A stretch of 64,000 nt of DNA, taken from the NCBI RefSeq assembly GCF_947500985.1, contig NZ_CANMTX010000003.1:1-64000 (forward strand), given 5' to 3'. This DNA is from an uncultured Maribacter sp. Lineage in GTDB: Bacteria > Bacteroidota > Bacteroidia > Flavobacteriales > Flavobacteriaceae. The notes beneath the pieces were generated by a model. The model was given only the letters and a program-made list of their open reading frames with translations, was not told the origin of the DNA and did no database searches. Position numbers and translations under genes: made by a program. Below are positions 18,741 through 28,746 of the stretch, one piece after another; position 1 is the stretch's first letter, and every line of letters starts with the position of its first letter.

Positions 18741-19907
18741 TTATCTATAATGAACAGCAATTTTAGCTAGTTGACCTACAATTTTAACCGAGTCCTTCAT
18801 AGAAAGTTTAGACCCATCGGCATGTATCCATCTTTTTAAAGGTTGTTCGCAAATCATGCTTTTAACAGCTATTTTACCAAAGTACTTTTTCATTCTCATA
18901 AACAACTCAACATCAAAAAGCCATTTGGTAACAAATTTCTTACTGAACATTTTAGAGGCAATCTCACGATCCATCACTTTTGCGCCACATTGAGTATCTT
19001 TAAAAGGCATACCCAAAATAGTTTGTATAATTAGATTAATGCTCATACTAATTAGTTTACGTGCCGATTCTTTGGTGATATTTGCTCCCATTCTTGCAAT
19101 ACGCGAACCACTTACTATTTTAAAATCTGAAATTTCAATAGTTTTTACCAAATCATCAAAATCTCTAAAATCTGTTGATAGATCGGCATCTAAAAATCCT
19201 ATATAATCTAACTGTTGGTCTTTTACCAAGTGTAAAATACCTTGGCGAACAGCTTCTGCCTTGCCGCCATTATGTTTACAATTATAAATACTAATGTTAT
19301 CAGGACTATCTTCTTTTAATTTTCTTAAAACTGACAAGGTATTATCTGTACTGCCATCATTTACAAAGCACAAATGATACCCAAGATTCTTATGTGCAAA
19401 TTGTTTAAATTCTTCACTTAAAAGTCGCTCTTCCTCATTATAACAGGGTATAACGACACCAATACAATTCTTCTGAAGTATACGTGTATCTGATTTTTTC
19501 GCAGCAACTACTCCCTTATTTTCAGGTGCACCGATTATTCTTTTTATTCTAGCAGCCATTTCATCTAGACTTACCGGTTTTTTCAGATAATCGTTTACGC
19601 CCAAATCAAAATTTTGCATAATAAGGTTCTCATCTGTATTACCAGACATTACGAGAATTGGCGTATCATTTTTCATGAATAACCGAATATATTTTACTAC
19701 TTCTGTACCCGTACACGAAACCAATTCTGTACCAGTCATTTCTGGCATATTCATATCAAGTAAAACCAAATCTGGTTTAAATGAATTAAATAGTTGTATT
19801 CCCGATTCAATTGAATTGGCAGTTTGCACTTCATATCCTAATTCCGACAATCGTTTTTCAACAGAAAGTAAAATAAGTTTTTGGTCATCAATGGCTAGAA
19901 TTTTCAT
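18741..19907 (-). CDS. Receiver domain fused to a GT2 polyprenyl-phosphate glycosyltransferase (copy 1)
   Basis: 388 residues. Residues 1-125 are a complete response-regulator receiver (acidic pair in AIDDQ, phospho-acceptor D51 in LVLLDMNMP, MSGN, and KKPVS lysine). Residues from about 148 on are a GT2 enzyme of the ALG5/DPM1 type: VVIPCYNEEERL, FVNDGSTD, FLDADLSTD as the metal-binding DxD, GSR and DTQCGAK. Such enzymes move a hexose from a nucleotide sugar to a polyprenyl phosphate. There are no membrane spans. The fusion suggests enzyme activity gated by phosphorylation (inference). Compared with copy 2 (28747) it has about 8 extra residues after the phosphorylation loop, a small internal duplication (GTELVSCTGTEVV). 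It is preceded by the regulon box. Confidence 0.92.
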   Translation of the reverse strand: MKILAIDDQKLILLSVEKRLSELGYEVQTANSIESGIQLFNSFKPDLVLLDMNMPEMTGTELVSCTGTEVVKYIRLFMKNDTPILVMSGNTDENLIMQNFDLGVNDYLKKPVSLDEMAARIKRIIGAPENKGVVAAKKSDTRILQKNCIGVVIPCYNEEERLLSEEFKQFAHKNLGYHLCFVNDGSTDNTLSVLRKLKEDSPDNISIYNCKHNGGKAEAVRQGILHLVKDQQLDYIGFLDADLSTDFRDFDDLVKTIEISDFKIVSGSRIARMGANITKESARKLISMSINLIIQTILGMPFKDTQCGAKVMDREIASKMFSKKFVTKWLFDVELFMRMKKYFGKIAVKSMICEQPLKRWIHADGSKLSMKDSVKIVGQLAKIAVHYR

Positions 19908-19941
19908 GCGGTTGGTTCTCTTTATGTATCGTTTGCATTGA

Positions 19942-20016
19942 CAAATTTACTTACCAAGCTCTAAGATTTTAAATCAAACAAGATGGGTAACAGATTACTG
20001 TAGATGAGTGGTTAAT
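19942..20016 (-). promoter_or_regulatory. Regulon box plus -7 element driving receiver-GT2 copy 1
   Basis: The 22-bp box spans 19995-20016 (plus-strand core TGTAGATGAGTGG). Exactly 45 nt separate it from TAAATTTG on the minus strand (19942-19949), a perfect TAnnTTTG element about 35 nt from the ATG. No TTG is present at the -33 position, so an activator bound at the box is likely needed. The box also shares the flank TAACAGATT with the copy at 44335 (TAACAGTTT). Confidence 0.7.
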
Positions 20017-20194
20017 AACATTCGATAATAACTCGTTTTTAAAACGTATGGTCTTTCGATTTTCAATATTTGATAATAAAAGAACAGCATATTGTAGGTA
20101 TTCTATTATTAAAATTTCAACTATTCCCTTTTTATTGTATTGATCATCTCATATATTTAATACCTTTATATAGAATTTGATTCTAATCTAACCT

Positions 20195-23100
20195 TTGGAA
20201 AAAAAAACCAATACCCTCTTAATATTAGCTTTAATCGTAGGGCTTGCTTTTCACGGTTCTGCAATTTTCTTTACGTTAGAATCGACTTACGACGCATTAA
20301 TTCATTTATTTTTCGCCGATCACTATGCCAATAGTTGGTTTGATCCGTGGGAATATCGCTGGTATACAGGTTTTACCGTACAGTCGTACCCACCGTTAGT
20401 ACACCAGGTCATTGGAATACTCTCTTACATTGGGGGTTTAAAATTCGGTATGTACACGGTTGCCCTAATTGCAATTGTCTTATTTATTACCGGAGCATAT
20501 AGGTTTACACTTTTAATGACAGGCAGCCGGCGAATAGCAGGTTACGGTGCGATTATGGCTGTTTTCTCATCTACGTTTGTAGAGACTTTACATATCTTCG
20601 GGCAATTACCAAGTATAACTGCATTATCGATATTACTGCATTCAATGACAGAAATATACCTGTATATCAAAACAGGTAAAACACGGTATTTTATTACATC
20701 GGCGACTATGCTTGCGGTAACGGTTACATCTCATCATGTAACCCCTCTTTTTGGTATGGTATTTTTTATTGCGCCATTAATGGGAATGGCGGTAATGGAT
20801 GCTGCTAGAGAAAAGGTAGAATCTTATAAAGAACTAACTTTTAAAGTATTTTGGAGTACTACTTTACAACATTTTTGGCGCATAGCTAAGTTTGGTAGTA
20901 CTGCAATATTTTTACTCATATTCTGTATTTTCCCTTACTGGTATAATTCTAAAAGAAACCCCATTACCCAAGTGGCCATACCGCATGGGTCACGAGATAA
21001 TTTTTTGGAAATAACTTCATCGGGCCTCGTATTCTTCATAATTCCATGGGGAGTATTTCTATTTATTCTACCCTATTTTTTTTACAGATATTTTAGTAAA
21101 AGGTATGTGTTCTTCGGATTGTCTTTTGCACTATTAACAATTTTAGGAACTGGAGGTACTACCCCTATTCCACGTATGATGTTAGGCGAAATGGCCTTTA
21201 ATATTCTTACGTTAGATAGGTTCACGTTATGGGCTACTATTATGGCACTCCCCATATTCGCAGAGTTTGCCTACCGGATGGTCGAAGGAGATTTAAAAGT
21301 GCTGATTCAAGAAAGATTCGGCGGAGTTTACCATAGGGTCTTAGGCGGATTGATTGCCGGCGGTATGTTATTTATGGTGCTATTTACCATGACTTTGGGG
21401 TATTTTAGACCCTCGCAGCCGGCAAAAATAAACATGCTACCCATTGTCAACTTTCTAGGGGCAGATTCGCATGATTCTTGGCGGTATTTACCGCTAGGTT
21501 TTGGTGATCAAATGGCATGGCTTTCTGCACAAACAGGCGCAATGACCGTTGATGGAAATTACCACTCTGCACGGCGATTACCCGAATTGACCACCAGAGC
21601 GATAGAACGAATTGAAAACTCAAAATTCAGGGGTGTTGAAGGTATTGGATCATTACAGCAATTTTTGACCGTACCCGAAAAATATAATTTAAAGTATATT
21701 TTCTCGAACGATAAATTCTACGACCCCATACTCTATTATTGTGGTTGGCAACGGCTACAGCAATTAGAAAATGGTATTATGGTTTGGGAGAAACTGAATG
21801 TGACACCCATACCGCAAATAATGCCCAAGCAAGATGTACCTACCATAATGAAAATTATGTGGGGCATCATTCCGCTATCGACAGTAATCATTGCCCTTTT
21901 TGTGAATATTCAGATGATATGGGTGCGGCTTTTAAAGTCTAAAAAAGTACCGGTGCATTCTTTTATGAAATTAGAACTACCTTATAATAAGTTCTCTTCA
22001 AAACTTTTAACGTTCTCGCATTGGTGGGCATTATTAATATTGATTTGTATGGGTTATGGCATGTACATATTTTACGTAAAAAATGCAACACAATTATCAC
22101 CGAACAACGTTGTAGAATCTTATTATGATGCCTTAGATTTTAAAGAATTTTCTAGAGCGCATTCATATATAGATCCAGAGCAACATATAGACATAGCCCA
22201 GTATATGTTAGAGGTTTCCGTGACCGACGGAATTTTAAGTTCATATGCAAAACTAGATTCGTTGGGTATAGAAATTTATGATGAAACCGAAAATAGCGCA
22301 AAAGCGAAGGTCTCAACAAGGTGGATTACACCATTAGAAAATGTATTCAACAACGACCATCATGAACTGGTAAAACGAAAAAATAAGTGGTACGTAAAAT
22401 CATCAAAAGTTGATAATGATATACCTCCTGATCAACTTTTCACTGCAAACAGCACCACATATTACAACCACGGTAGACGAAAAATTACAACTCAAGAAAC
22501 CTATCATGAAGATGTATTAAAACAACCCGTTCTAGAAATTTTATCGGCTAAACTGGTAAAATATAAAGGGCAATATAGCATTATAGGCGAGTTACAAAAT
22601 GTCGACAATACCCCTGCAGATATTGTCATAAAAGCAACTTTGTATAATGATAATAACAAAGAGTTAGCGAATTACAATGCCAAGCATCAAATTAAACACA
22701 AGTTGATGCCGAAAGAAACGACCACGTTCAAAATTAACTTTGAAGGTATAGCATGGTCTTCTACCAAAGACACATTACCACCAACTTTTAATCCAGACGA
22801 GTTTACTCCAGTAAGTTTCGAAGAACAACCCACAAAATTCAACTTGCAATCTGCAGGTAACACTGCCAATACCGATTTGTATAAGCATGTCGCTTTACAA
22901 GATTTAGTGTACACAGAACAAGGTTTCAATGGCGTATTGTTTAATTCGGGTGTACAAGAAGTAACTATACCGCAACTTATAATCTCGTATTACGACGCAG
23001 AGGGCAAGTTACTTTGGGTAGATCATAAATTTGTAACCGAAGGGGTACGAATACAGCGTAAACAGTTCTTTAACTACAAACCTTTGGATCTTGATAGTTT

Positions 23101-23284
23101 AGAAGTTGTAAATAGTAGTTTAGAAAATTGCTTTGTAAACGGTTCGCCTAATAAAGCTATAGCCGATAAATTATTCCCGAATAGAAAATTGGCGCATGGC
23201 ATGCAGCAAGCACAGCCTTTTAAAGGAAAAGGATATGAGTACATAAAGTTTGAGATTAACAGTTATATCGGTAATCCTAAATAG
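20195..23284 (+). CDS. Large GT-C-like membrane glycosyltransferase (PTPS-related type) with periplasmic extension
   Basis: 1029 residues from a TTG start. The first 450 or so residues hold about ten membrane spans and a first-loop acidic motif (STYDALIHLFFADHYAN, then RWYTGFTVQSYPPLVHQ) like those of GT-C enzymes and the 6-pyruvoyl-tetrahydropterin-synthase-related membrane family. GT-C enzymes use polyprenyl-phosphate sugars, exactly the product of the neighbouring GT2 enzymes. After further spans near 555-575 and 610-630, the last 390 residues are soluble: an NTF2-like part (YYDALDFKEFSRAHSYI) and beta-sandwich parts (YSIIGELQNVDNTPADIVIKA). First gene of a three-gene operon; the next start is 2 nt after the stop. 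Probable polymerising or transfer enzyme for the glycan. Confidence 0.75.
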   Translation: MEKKTNTLLILALIVGLAFHGSAIFFTLESTYDALIHLFFADHYANSWFDPWEYRWYTGFTVQSYPPLVHQVIGILSYIGGLKFGMYTVALIAIVLFITGAYRFTLLMTGSRRIAGYGAIMAVFSSTFVETLHIFGQLPSITALSILLHSMTEIYLYIKTGKTRYFITSATMLAVTVTSHHVTPLFGMVFFIAPLMGMAVMDAAREKVESYKELTFKVFWSTTLQHFWRIAKFGSTAIFLLIFCIFPYWYNSKRNPITQVAIPHGSRDNFLEITSSGLVFFIIPWGVFLFILPYFFYRYFSKRYVFFGLSFALLTILGTGGTTPIPRMMLGEMAFNILTLDRFTLWATIMALPIFAEFAYRMVEGDLKVLIQERFGGVYHRVLGGLIAGGMLFMVLFTMTLGYFRPSQPAKINMLPIVNFLGADSHDSWRYLPLGFGDQMAWLSAQTGAMTVDGNYHSARRLPELTTRAIERIENSKFRGVEGIGSLQQFLTVPEKYNLKYIFSNDKFYDPILYYCGWQRLQQLENGIMVWEKLNVTPIPQIMPKQDVPTIMKIMWGIIPLSTVIIALFVNIQMIWVRLLKSKKVPVHSFMKLELPYNKFSSKLLTFSHWWALLILICMGYGMYIFYVKNATQLSPNNVVESYYDALDFKEFSRAHSYIDPEQHIDIAQYMLEVSVTDGILSSYAKLDSLGIEIYDETENSAKAKVSTRWITPLENVFNNDHHELVKRKNKWYVKSSKVDNDIPPDQLFTANSTTYYNHGRRKITTQETYHEDVLKQPVLEILSAKLVKYKGQYSIIGELQNVDNTPADIVIKATLYNDNNKELANYNAKHQIKHKLMPKETTTFKINFEGIAWSSTKDTLPPTFNPDEFTPVSFEEQPTKFNLQSAGNTANTDLYKHVALQDLVYTEQGFNGVLFNSGVQEVTIPQLIISYYDAEGKLLWVDHKFVTEGVRIQRKQFFNYKPLDLDSLEVVNSSLENCFVNGSPNKAIADKLFPNRKLAHGMQQAQPFKGKGYEYIKFEINSYIGNPK

Positions 23285-23285
23285 T

Positions 23286-24533
23286 ATGCGCATTAAAATT
23301 TTAATGGTTTTAAGTCTTGTACTACTTGGTTGTTCTAGCAAAAAGAAAGAACTACCAAAGGAAACGAACACCCCAAATACTGCTTTAATTACAACAACAA
23401 ATACAAGTGTAGCGGGCGAGGCTATTACCCTCGCATTTAATACAGATGTGCCAACTGCCAATTATAAACTACATGTAAAAAATGCGTACGGTAATGTTTT
23501 ACTGAAACCTGAGATTTCAACAGCTGAAAACATCACTTTTAACATCCCTAAAAACTTTACAAGAATTGCGGGTCCGTTTCGGTGGAGGTTGTTATTACAT
23601 AGTAAAACCTTACGCAATGGGACGCATGAAATTGCAACGAATGCACCTAAAGCCACCTATGTAGAATCATACTTTGGGCCGCGTAGTGTTACCGCAGGCA
23701 AAAATGATTTCTCTATGCTGACCATATCACCTACCGATGCCTATGACAACCCTTTAGATAATGGCACCGAGGTAACGGTTAAATATCAATTTTTAGAGAA
23801 CATAGAAGAGCTAAAAATAACTACAAAAAACTTTATAGCTTGGTACAATGTAGCATCTACCTTAAAATCAGGGAGAATATTAGTAACATCAGAATGTTAC
23901 GGTACAACTTCAAAAGAACTGGCAACAATTGTTTATCCTTCGAATGCAGTTAACTTTAACATCAGTAGTTCTAGTGCGCATAACTTTGCAGATGGTAACC
24001 AAATTGTAACATTTACATCTGATATTATAAAAGATGAATTTGGGAATATGGTCACCAATGGCACCTTGGTAACCTTTGTTATTAAAAATGAAAACGATTC
24101 TTATCTGTATACTATAGGTACCACTATAAACGGTATTGCAGAGGCGAAAACATTACATCCAGATAAAGCCTCTTCGTGGGAAATACAAGCATTTGTAACT
24201 GGTGCCGCAGAGAGTAATACTACAGAATTTGAGTTTAAAGCTGCCATAAAAGACTATCCCGTTCATTTCTCAAAAGGAAACAGAAATATAGATATTGGTC
24301 CGTTCGAGAGCTTCATGAAACAGCTTATTCCCGACGGGCTCCTATTACAACTAGAGATTTATGATACTGAAGGTAATTTTATAGAATCTAAAATAACAAC
24401 TACTAAAAGTGGAGTTTGTAATATCTTCTTAGGCGAGTATTTTTTACCAGACGGTGATTATGTTTTTAAAATAACGGCTGCAGGTATCACAAAAGAATTT
24501 ACAAAAAGTATATATGGCGATACAGTTAAATAA
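23286..24533 (+). CDS. Lipoprotein with invasin-like Ig repeats, polysaccharide locus
   Basis: 415 residues when started at 23286; an earlier in-frame ATG (23250) lies within the previous gene. The signal peptide has a good lipobox (LVLLGCSSKKK). The body is a chain of beta-sandwich domains: AGEAITLAFNTDVPTANYKLHV, then Ig-like repeats (VTAGKNDFSMLTISPTDAYDNPLDNGTEVTVKY and DGNQIVTFTSDIIKDEFGNMVTNGTLVTFVI) of the Big_1/filamin sort, and a final beta domain. Placed in the periplasm or at the outer membrane. It overlaps the GH5 gene by 20 nt. Possible role: a periplasmic scaffold for the glycan or for the export channel, by position only. Confidence 0.8.
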   Translation: MRIKILMVLSLVLLGCSSKKKELPKETNTPNTALITTTNTSVAGEAITLAFNTDVPTANYKLHVKNAYGNVLLKPEISTAENITFNIPKNFTRIAGPFRWRLLLHSKTLRNGTHEIATNAPKATYVESYFGPRSVTAGKNDFSMLTISPTDAYDNPLDNGTEVTVKYQFLENIEELKITTKNFIAWYNVASTLKSGRILVTSECYGTTSKELATIVYPSNAVNFNISSSSAHNFADGNQIVTFTSDIIKDEFGNMVTNGTLVTFVIKNENDSYLYTIGTTINGIAEAKTLHPDKASSWEIQAFVTGAAESNTTEFEFKAAIKDYPVHFSKGNRNIDIGPFESFMKQLIPDGLLLQLEIYDTEGNFIESKITTTKSGVCNIFLGEYFLPDGDYVFKITAAGITKEFTKSIYGDTVK

Positions 24534-26055
24534 AACATTATACAGAACCGTATTGTTAGTCACCTTTTTGGCTATAAACGGACTTATTCTATACGGAATA
24601 GGGGCTGCATGGGCATTTATGAACACCGGTGCAGATAAAACTTCTATGCTGCATTTAGAAGTACCGATGGATGATGTGTATAAACCAAATCTAGAATGGT
24701 CAAACTTAGATAACCCAGGGCGCCCAATGGAAGAGCAAGCTTTGGGCGAAATCACCAACGACTATATGAACGCATGGCACGTTCGTAATATCGCATTTAA
24801 GAAAAATGACCGTTACGGTATTGAAGATTTTTACACTGATAGCGCAAGAGCAAGACTTTACGATAACATTGACCTCAACAAAAAGAATAATCACTGGTAC
24901 AAGCGAACAACCTTAAACCATAAATCTGCTTTAGATTTTTATACGGCAGATGGTACCATGGTTGTTTTTAAAGATTATAATGTTGAAGAGTATCAAGAAA
25001 CGTACGAAGGTGAAACACTTATTCTTAAAGAAAAAGATACCACTAGCTACCAAGTCATGATGCTTTTAGAAGACGGATTTTGGCGTATTAGACACTTAAA
25101 AGAAATACCGACACCTGTAGATACTTCTGAAGTTGTAGAACGAAACATAGCGCCAAAACTTGAAAAAATAAAGAACCAGAAAGGGATTAATTACTACCCT
25201 AAAGATTCCCCTTGGGATACTTTTGGTAAAAGATTCAATGACAGTATTATCGATCAAGATTTTCAGATCATTCAAGATATGGGTTTAAATACGATTCGTG
25301 TATTTCTACAATATGAAGATTTTGGTAAAAACAGGGTTGATGCCAAAAAACTTGCACTTTTAAATACACTCTTAGATAAGGCACAAGACCATGAATTAGA
25401 TGTTCTAATCACTTTATTTGATTTCTATGGGAATTATGATATTTCTAATTGGACACTCACTCACAGACATGCAGAAGCCATTGTAAATTCTGTTAAAGAC
25501 CACCCTGCCCTTTTGGGATGGGATATAAAAAATGAACCCGACTTAGATTTTGATTCTCGTGGAGAGAACACTGTCATTCAATGGTTGAATCAAATGATAT
25601 TGGAAATTAGAAAATGGGATAAAAAAAATCCAATAACCATTGGTTGGTCTACACCAGAAGCGGCATTGAACTTATCAAAAGAAGTAGATTTTATTTCTTT
25701 TCATTATTATAAAAAACCTCAATATTTTATAGAATCATATAAGATTCTGCGGTACTTAACACCCAATAAACCTATTGTTTTACAGGAATATGGCGACTCT
25801 TCATATGATGGTATGTGGAGCTTATTCTCAGGCTCTGACGAAAAACAAGCAGCATATTATAAAGAAATGCAAGGCTATTTAGAAAAGGAGAACATTCCCT
25901 ATTTATTTTGGACACTTTATGACTTTGAAAAAGTACCAAGTTCAGTTGCAGGTAGCTTACCCTGGAAAACTAAAAAACAACATTTCTTTGGTTGTATAGA
26001 TTCTTTAGGAAATAAAAAACCATCATATTTTGAACTGGCTATAAAAAATAAATAA
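24514..26055 (+). CDS. Membrane-anchored GH5-like glycoside hydrolase
   Basis: 513 residues. One N-terminal membrane span (LLVTFLAINGLILYGIGAAW) leaves the rest in the periplasm. Residues 75-200 look NTF2-like (LGEITNDYMNAWHVRNIAFK). From about 225 there is a TIM barrel of the GH5/clan GH-A type: acid/base E341 in GWDIKNEPDLDF and nucleophile E425 in VLQEYGDSS, with FISFHYYKKP before it. Polysaccharide export loci often contain such a hydrolase (BcsZ, PslG, PelA) to trim or release chains. The substrate is unknown. Last gene of the plus-strand operon. Confidence 0.85.
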   Translation: MAIQLNKTLYRTVLLVTFLAINGLILYGIGAAWAFMNTGADKTSMLHLEVPMDDVYKPNLEWSNLDNPGRPMEEQALGEITNDYMNAWHVRNIAFKKNDRYGIEDFYTDSARARLYDNIDLNKKNNHWYKRTTLNHKSALDFYTADGTMVVFKDYNVEEYQETYEGETLILKEKDTTSYQVMMLLEDGFWRIRHLKEIPTPVDTSEVVERNIAPKLEKIKNQKGINYYPKDSPWDTFGKRFNDSIIDQDFQIIQDMGLNTIRVFLQYEDFGKNRVDAKKLALLNTLLDKAQDHELDVLITLFDFYGNYDISNWTLTHRHAEAIVNSVKDHPALLGWDIKNEPDLDFDSRGENTVIQWLNQMILEIRKWDKKNPITIGWSTPEAALNLSKEVDFISFHYYKKPQYFIESYKILRYLTPNKPIVLQEYGDSSYDGMWSLFSGSDEKQAAYYKEMQGYLEKENIPYLFWTLYDFEKVPSSVAGSLPWKTKKQHFFGCIDSLGNKKPSYFELAIKNK

Positions 26056-26106
26056 CCATTTTTTACTCTAGATACTTCAATAATAGGTTTCGAAAAAAAT
26101 AGGCAT

Positions 26107-26133
26107 AAAAAAAGGCTGGTAACCACACCAGCC
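26107..26133 (-). terminator. Intrinsic terminator after GT4 copy A
   Basis: Read on the minus strand: GGCTGGT, loop GTGGTT, ACCAGCC, then seven T. 25 nt past the stop of the gene at 26158; it could serve the convergent GH5 operon only weakly. Confidence 0.85.
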
Positions 26134-26157
26134 CTCAAATACTAACCATATCGATTC

Positions 26158-27387
26158 TTAATGAACCAATTTCTTCTCCACAGTTGATATATCAATATTG
26201 AAACCGCTTTCTTTCGATTTCTGGATTGCCTTAAAGTAATCTATATACATTTGGGTAATAGCAGACATTGGTAATGAGCATGCCGCTTTATAATTTTGTT
26301 TCGCCAATTGAACTCTATAAGCATCATCGGTAATAATTTTCTCTATTGCATTTGCAAGAGATGACGTATTGTGTGCATCAAAGAACTCGCCTACATACCC
26401 TTCTTCCTTAACCAAAACACTTAAGTCACCTAAATCTGGCAGGGCAACAGCGTTACCATAACTACCTGCTTGGTGTAATACACCAGAACTACCCGTTGTA
26501 GAAGTGTATGGAAAAACAGTTACAGCACTATCGCCGAATATTTTCGCCACATCTTCCTCTGCAACATAACCCGTATACCTAATTTGAGGTACGTGGCTAT
26601 ATTTTTGTTTCATTTCTTCTAAATAACCAGGTGTATTTGGGCTATCTGTACCTGCAATAACTATTTCTATATCTTCATTGGTTCTTGCTCTAATTTCTTC
26701 TACGGCTTCAATAAGTATTTCTACTTTTTTGTACGTACCGAACTTACCGAATGCCATTACCTGTTTTGGACCAGCCGGAAGTTTAAAATCTGGCTCTGGC
26801 GGAGTTTCAAAAGCTCCATGCGGAATTAAAGCTACATTCTTAACCTTGTATTTATCTTCTAGCGTAGTAACATATTTACTGATAGTAACGGCAAGTATAT
26901 CTGACGCTAATACAAACTTTGTCAACGTCGTACCTATAAAATTATAGATACTTTGTAACAGCTTGTTTTTAGTAAAACCTGCATTTTCTAAATCAACTTG
27001 TTCCAAAATATTATGCAAAAGTGATATCGTTGGTATCCCCTTAGACTTGCAAATAAATGGAAGCATTAGCCCTAGTGCTGCCGGTATTTTCTTATCTCCA
27101 AATTTCAAAAACTGAAGATTGAACAATACGGCATCTGGCTTTGTTTGAGAAATAGTCTTGCTAATACTAAAGATATTGCTGTAACTATTAAAACTCCAAC
27201 ATTCCTTCACCGTTATCTTACAGCCATTCTCTTCAAAGTTTAAATCTTTAGGTTCATCGGTTCGGTCGGTGATTAGAATTAATTCGGTCACTTCTTCTTG
27301 AAGTCTAAAGTGTTTTACCAAGTAATAACCGTACTCTGTTAAAGTTACTTTACTAGGCGGATAGGCGGTTACGATTGCTAATTTCAT
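26158..27387 (-). CDS. GT4-family glycosyltransferase (copy A)
   Basis: 409 residues with two Rossmann-like halves of the GT-B fold. The donor-site part is clear: MAFGKFGTYKKVEILIEA, VIAGTDSPNTPGYL, RYTGYVAEEDVAKIFGDSAVTVFPY and the GSSGVLHQAGSYGNAVALPDLGDL loop ending in an acidic site. The acceptor half starts LAIVTAYPPSKVTLTEYGYYLVKHF. It is cytosolic, as PelF and other GT4 enzymes are. Third gene of the receiver-GT2/flippase/GT4 run starting at 29886. A close paralogue (most residues identical) lies at 30169. The acceptor and sugar are not predictable. Confidence 0.9.
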   Translation of the reverse strand: MKLAIVTAYPPSKVTLTEYGYYLVKHFRLQEEVTELILITDRTDEPKDLNFEENGCKITVKECWSFNSYSNIFSISKTISQTKPDAVLFNLQFLKFGDKKIPAALGLMLPFICKSKGIPTISLLHNILEQVDLENAGFTKNKLLQSIYNFIGTTLTKFVLASDILAVTISKYVTTLEDKYKVKNVALIPHGAFETPPEPDFKLPAGPKQVMAFGKFGTYKKVEILIEAVEEIRARTNEDIEIVIAGTDSPNTPGYLEEMKQKYSHVPQIRYTGYVAEEDVAKIFGDSAVTVFPYTSTTGSSGVLHQAGSYGNAVALPDLGDLSVLVKEEGYVGEFFDAHNTSSLANAIEKIITDDAYRVQLAKQNYKAACSLPMSAITQMYIDYFKAIQKSKESGFNIDISTVEKKLVH

Positions 27388-27434
27388 TTGAGGTAATTTT
27401 AATATACAGGGTTATTTTGTGTTGGCATAGTGTG

Positions 27435-28706
27435 CTATGCCAAATTATTTTGTTTTTTTAAGGCTATTGAATCCTTTTTATTCTTGATGATGAAAAATAA
27501 TAATTGTGCTACCAATAGTATGACCATGGCAATGATTTGCATTTGAACTACAGTTTCAAGATTATCATGATAAAGCATGATCAGTGCCACTTGAGAAAAG
27601 CCCAAAAGACCTGATAGAATTACAGGTGAATATTGATTTAATGACAGAAAGTAATATGCAAAAATATTAGACACTGCGAATAGTGATGTTGCCAAAGCAT
27701 ACTTCCAAAGTAAATGCGCAATAGATAAATATGCATCACCGAACATTAACGTAATAATCAAATTCGGAAACAGAAAGCATACAAAAACTATAAAGGTGGA
27801 TAAGCCACCAATAAAGAATACATACTTAAAAAGTACCGGAGCCGTTGGCTCGCCATCTTTTTGTTTTTGAATGACTGTTGGCATTAATAACATTACGAAC
27901 ATCCAAGCAACAAAGTACACTACCCTACCTATCAATGCCAATGATGAATACAAGCCAGCCTGTTTATCATCAAAATAATGCTTGACCAGTAGAATATCAC
28001 TATTGTTTATAATAATCTGCGTAAGTTCATAACCAGCCGTAAGACCAATAAAAATCCAGACTTGTTTTAAATCTACCGCAGCTAATTTATCCTTTGAAAA
28101 AACTTGAACACCTTTAAAATCTGACGGAAAAAGTCCGAATACAAAAGAAAGTGCAATACCTACTGCAATTAACATTCCCGGTTCAAAGGGTACCAATAAC
28201 AATAACGCAAAAGTGATCAATAACCTACTCCACATTTCTGTTTGGTAGGTCCCAGCCAATTTACCAAAGTCATGCTTACCTTGAAACCTACCCCTGTTAA
28301 CACTCATAACAAAGTATAAGGGTATGGCCACAGCGAATATCATGAACATGTAATGGTTTTGCGTATTAAAGAGGGCTTGTAAATTTTTAGAAAAAATGAG
28401 TACAAGAATTCCAGTAAATACACCGAATACCAATGCATATCTATACATGGTATTCTTAAAAGTAATCCACGTATAATCTGTAAATAACACAGCAAATTTT
28501 GTAGTTGCCAATTGAAAAGTCATACCAACAAATGACAACACTAAAAGTAATGTCACTAAAAGCGCGGCATCAGCAAAAGCCTCAGGACCTAGCAATCTAC
28601 CTAAAAGTAAATTGTATAAATAGTTACCGCCATTTACCAGCAAAGCACTGCCCATAAACAAATGTTTTGGGGAGATACGCTTTAAAGCTAATTTAATTGC
28701 TGTCAT
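27435..28706 (-). CDS. PST/MOP-superfamily polysaccharide flippase (copy A)
   Basis: 423 residues from the ATG at 28706 (MTAIKLALKRISPKHLFMG); this start matches the paralogue and lies 41 nt after the receiver-GT2 stop. Longer in-frame starts would overlap that gene. About 12-13 membrane spans and the N-terminal pattern GSALLVNGGNYLYNLLLGRLLGPEAFADAAL are those of Wzx/PelG-type exporters. The shared patch ELTQIIINNSDILLVKHYFD is identical in copy B. Likely moves a glycan or lipid-linked glycan across the inner membrane. Confidence 0.88.
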   Translation of the reverse strand: MTAIKLALKRISPKHLFMGSALLVNGGNYLYNLLLGRLLGPEAFADAALLVTLLLVLSFVGMTFQLATTKFAVLFTDYTWITFKNTMYRYALVFGVFTGILVLIFSKNLQALFNTQNHYMFMIFAVAIPLYFVMSVNRGRFQGKHDFGKLAGTYQTEMWSRLLITFALLLLVPFEPGMLIAVGIALSFVFGLFPSDFKGVQVFSKDKLAAVDLKQVWIFIGLTAGYELTQIIINNSDILLVKHYFDDKQAGLYSSLALIGRVVYFVAWMFVMLLMPTVIQKQKDGEPTAPVLFKYVFFIGGLSTFIVFVCFLFPNLIITLMFGDAYLSIAHLLWKYALATSLFAVSNIFAYYFLSLNQYSPVILSGLLGFSQVALIMLYHDNLETVVQMQIIAMVILLVAQLLFFIIKNKKDSIALKKQNNLA

Positions 28707-28746
28707 GAATTTGATAGGGTTTTTGGGGGGATTGATAGTACTTATT

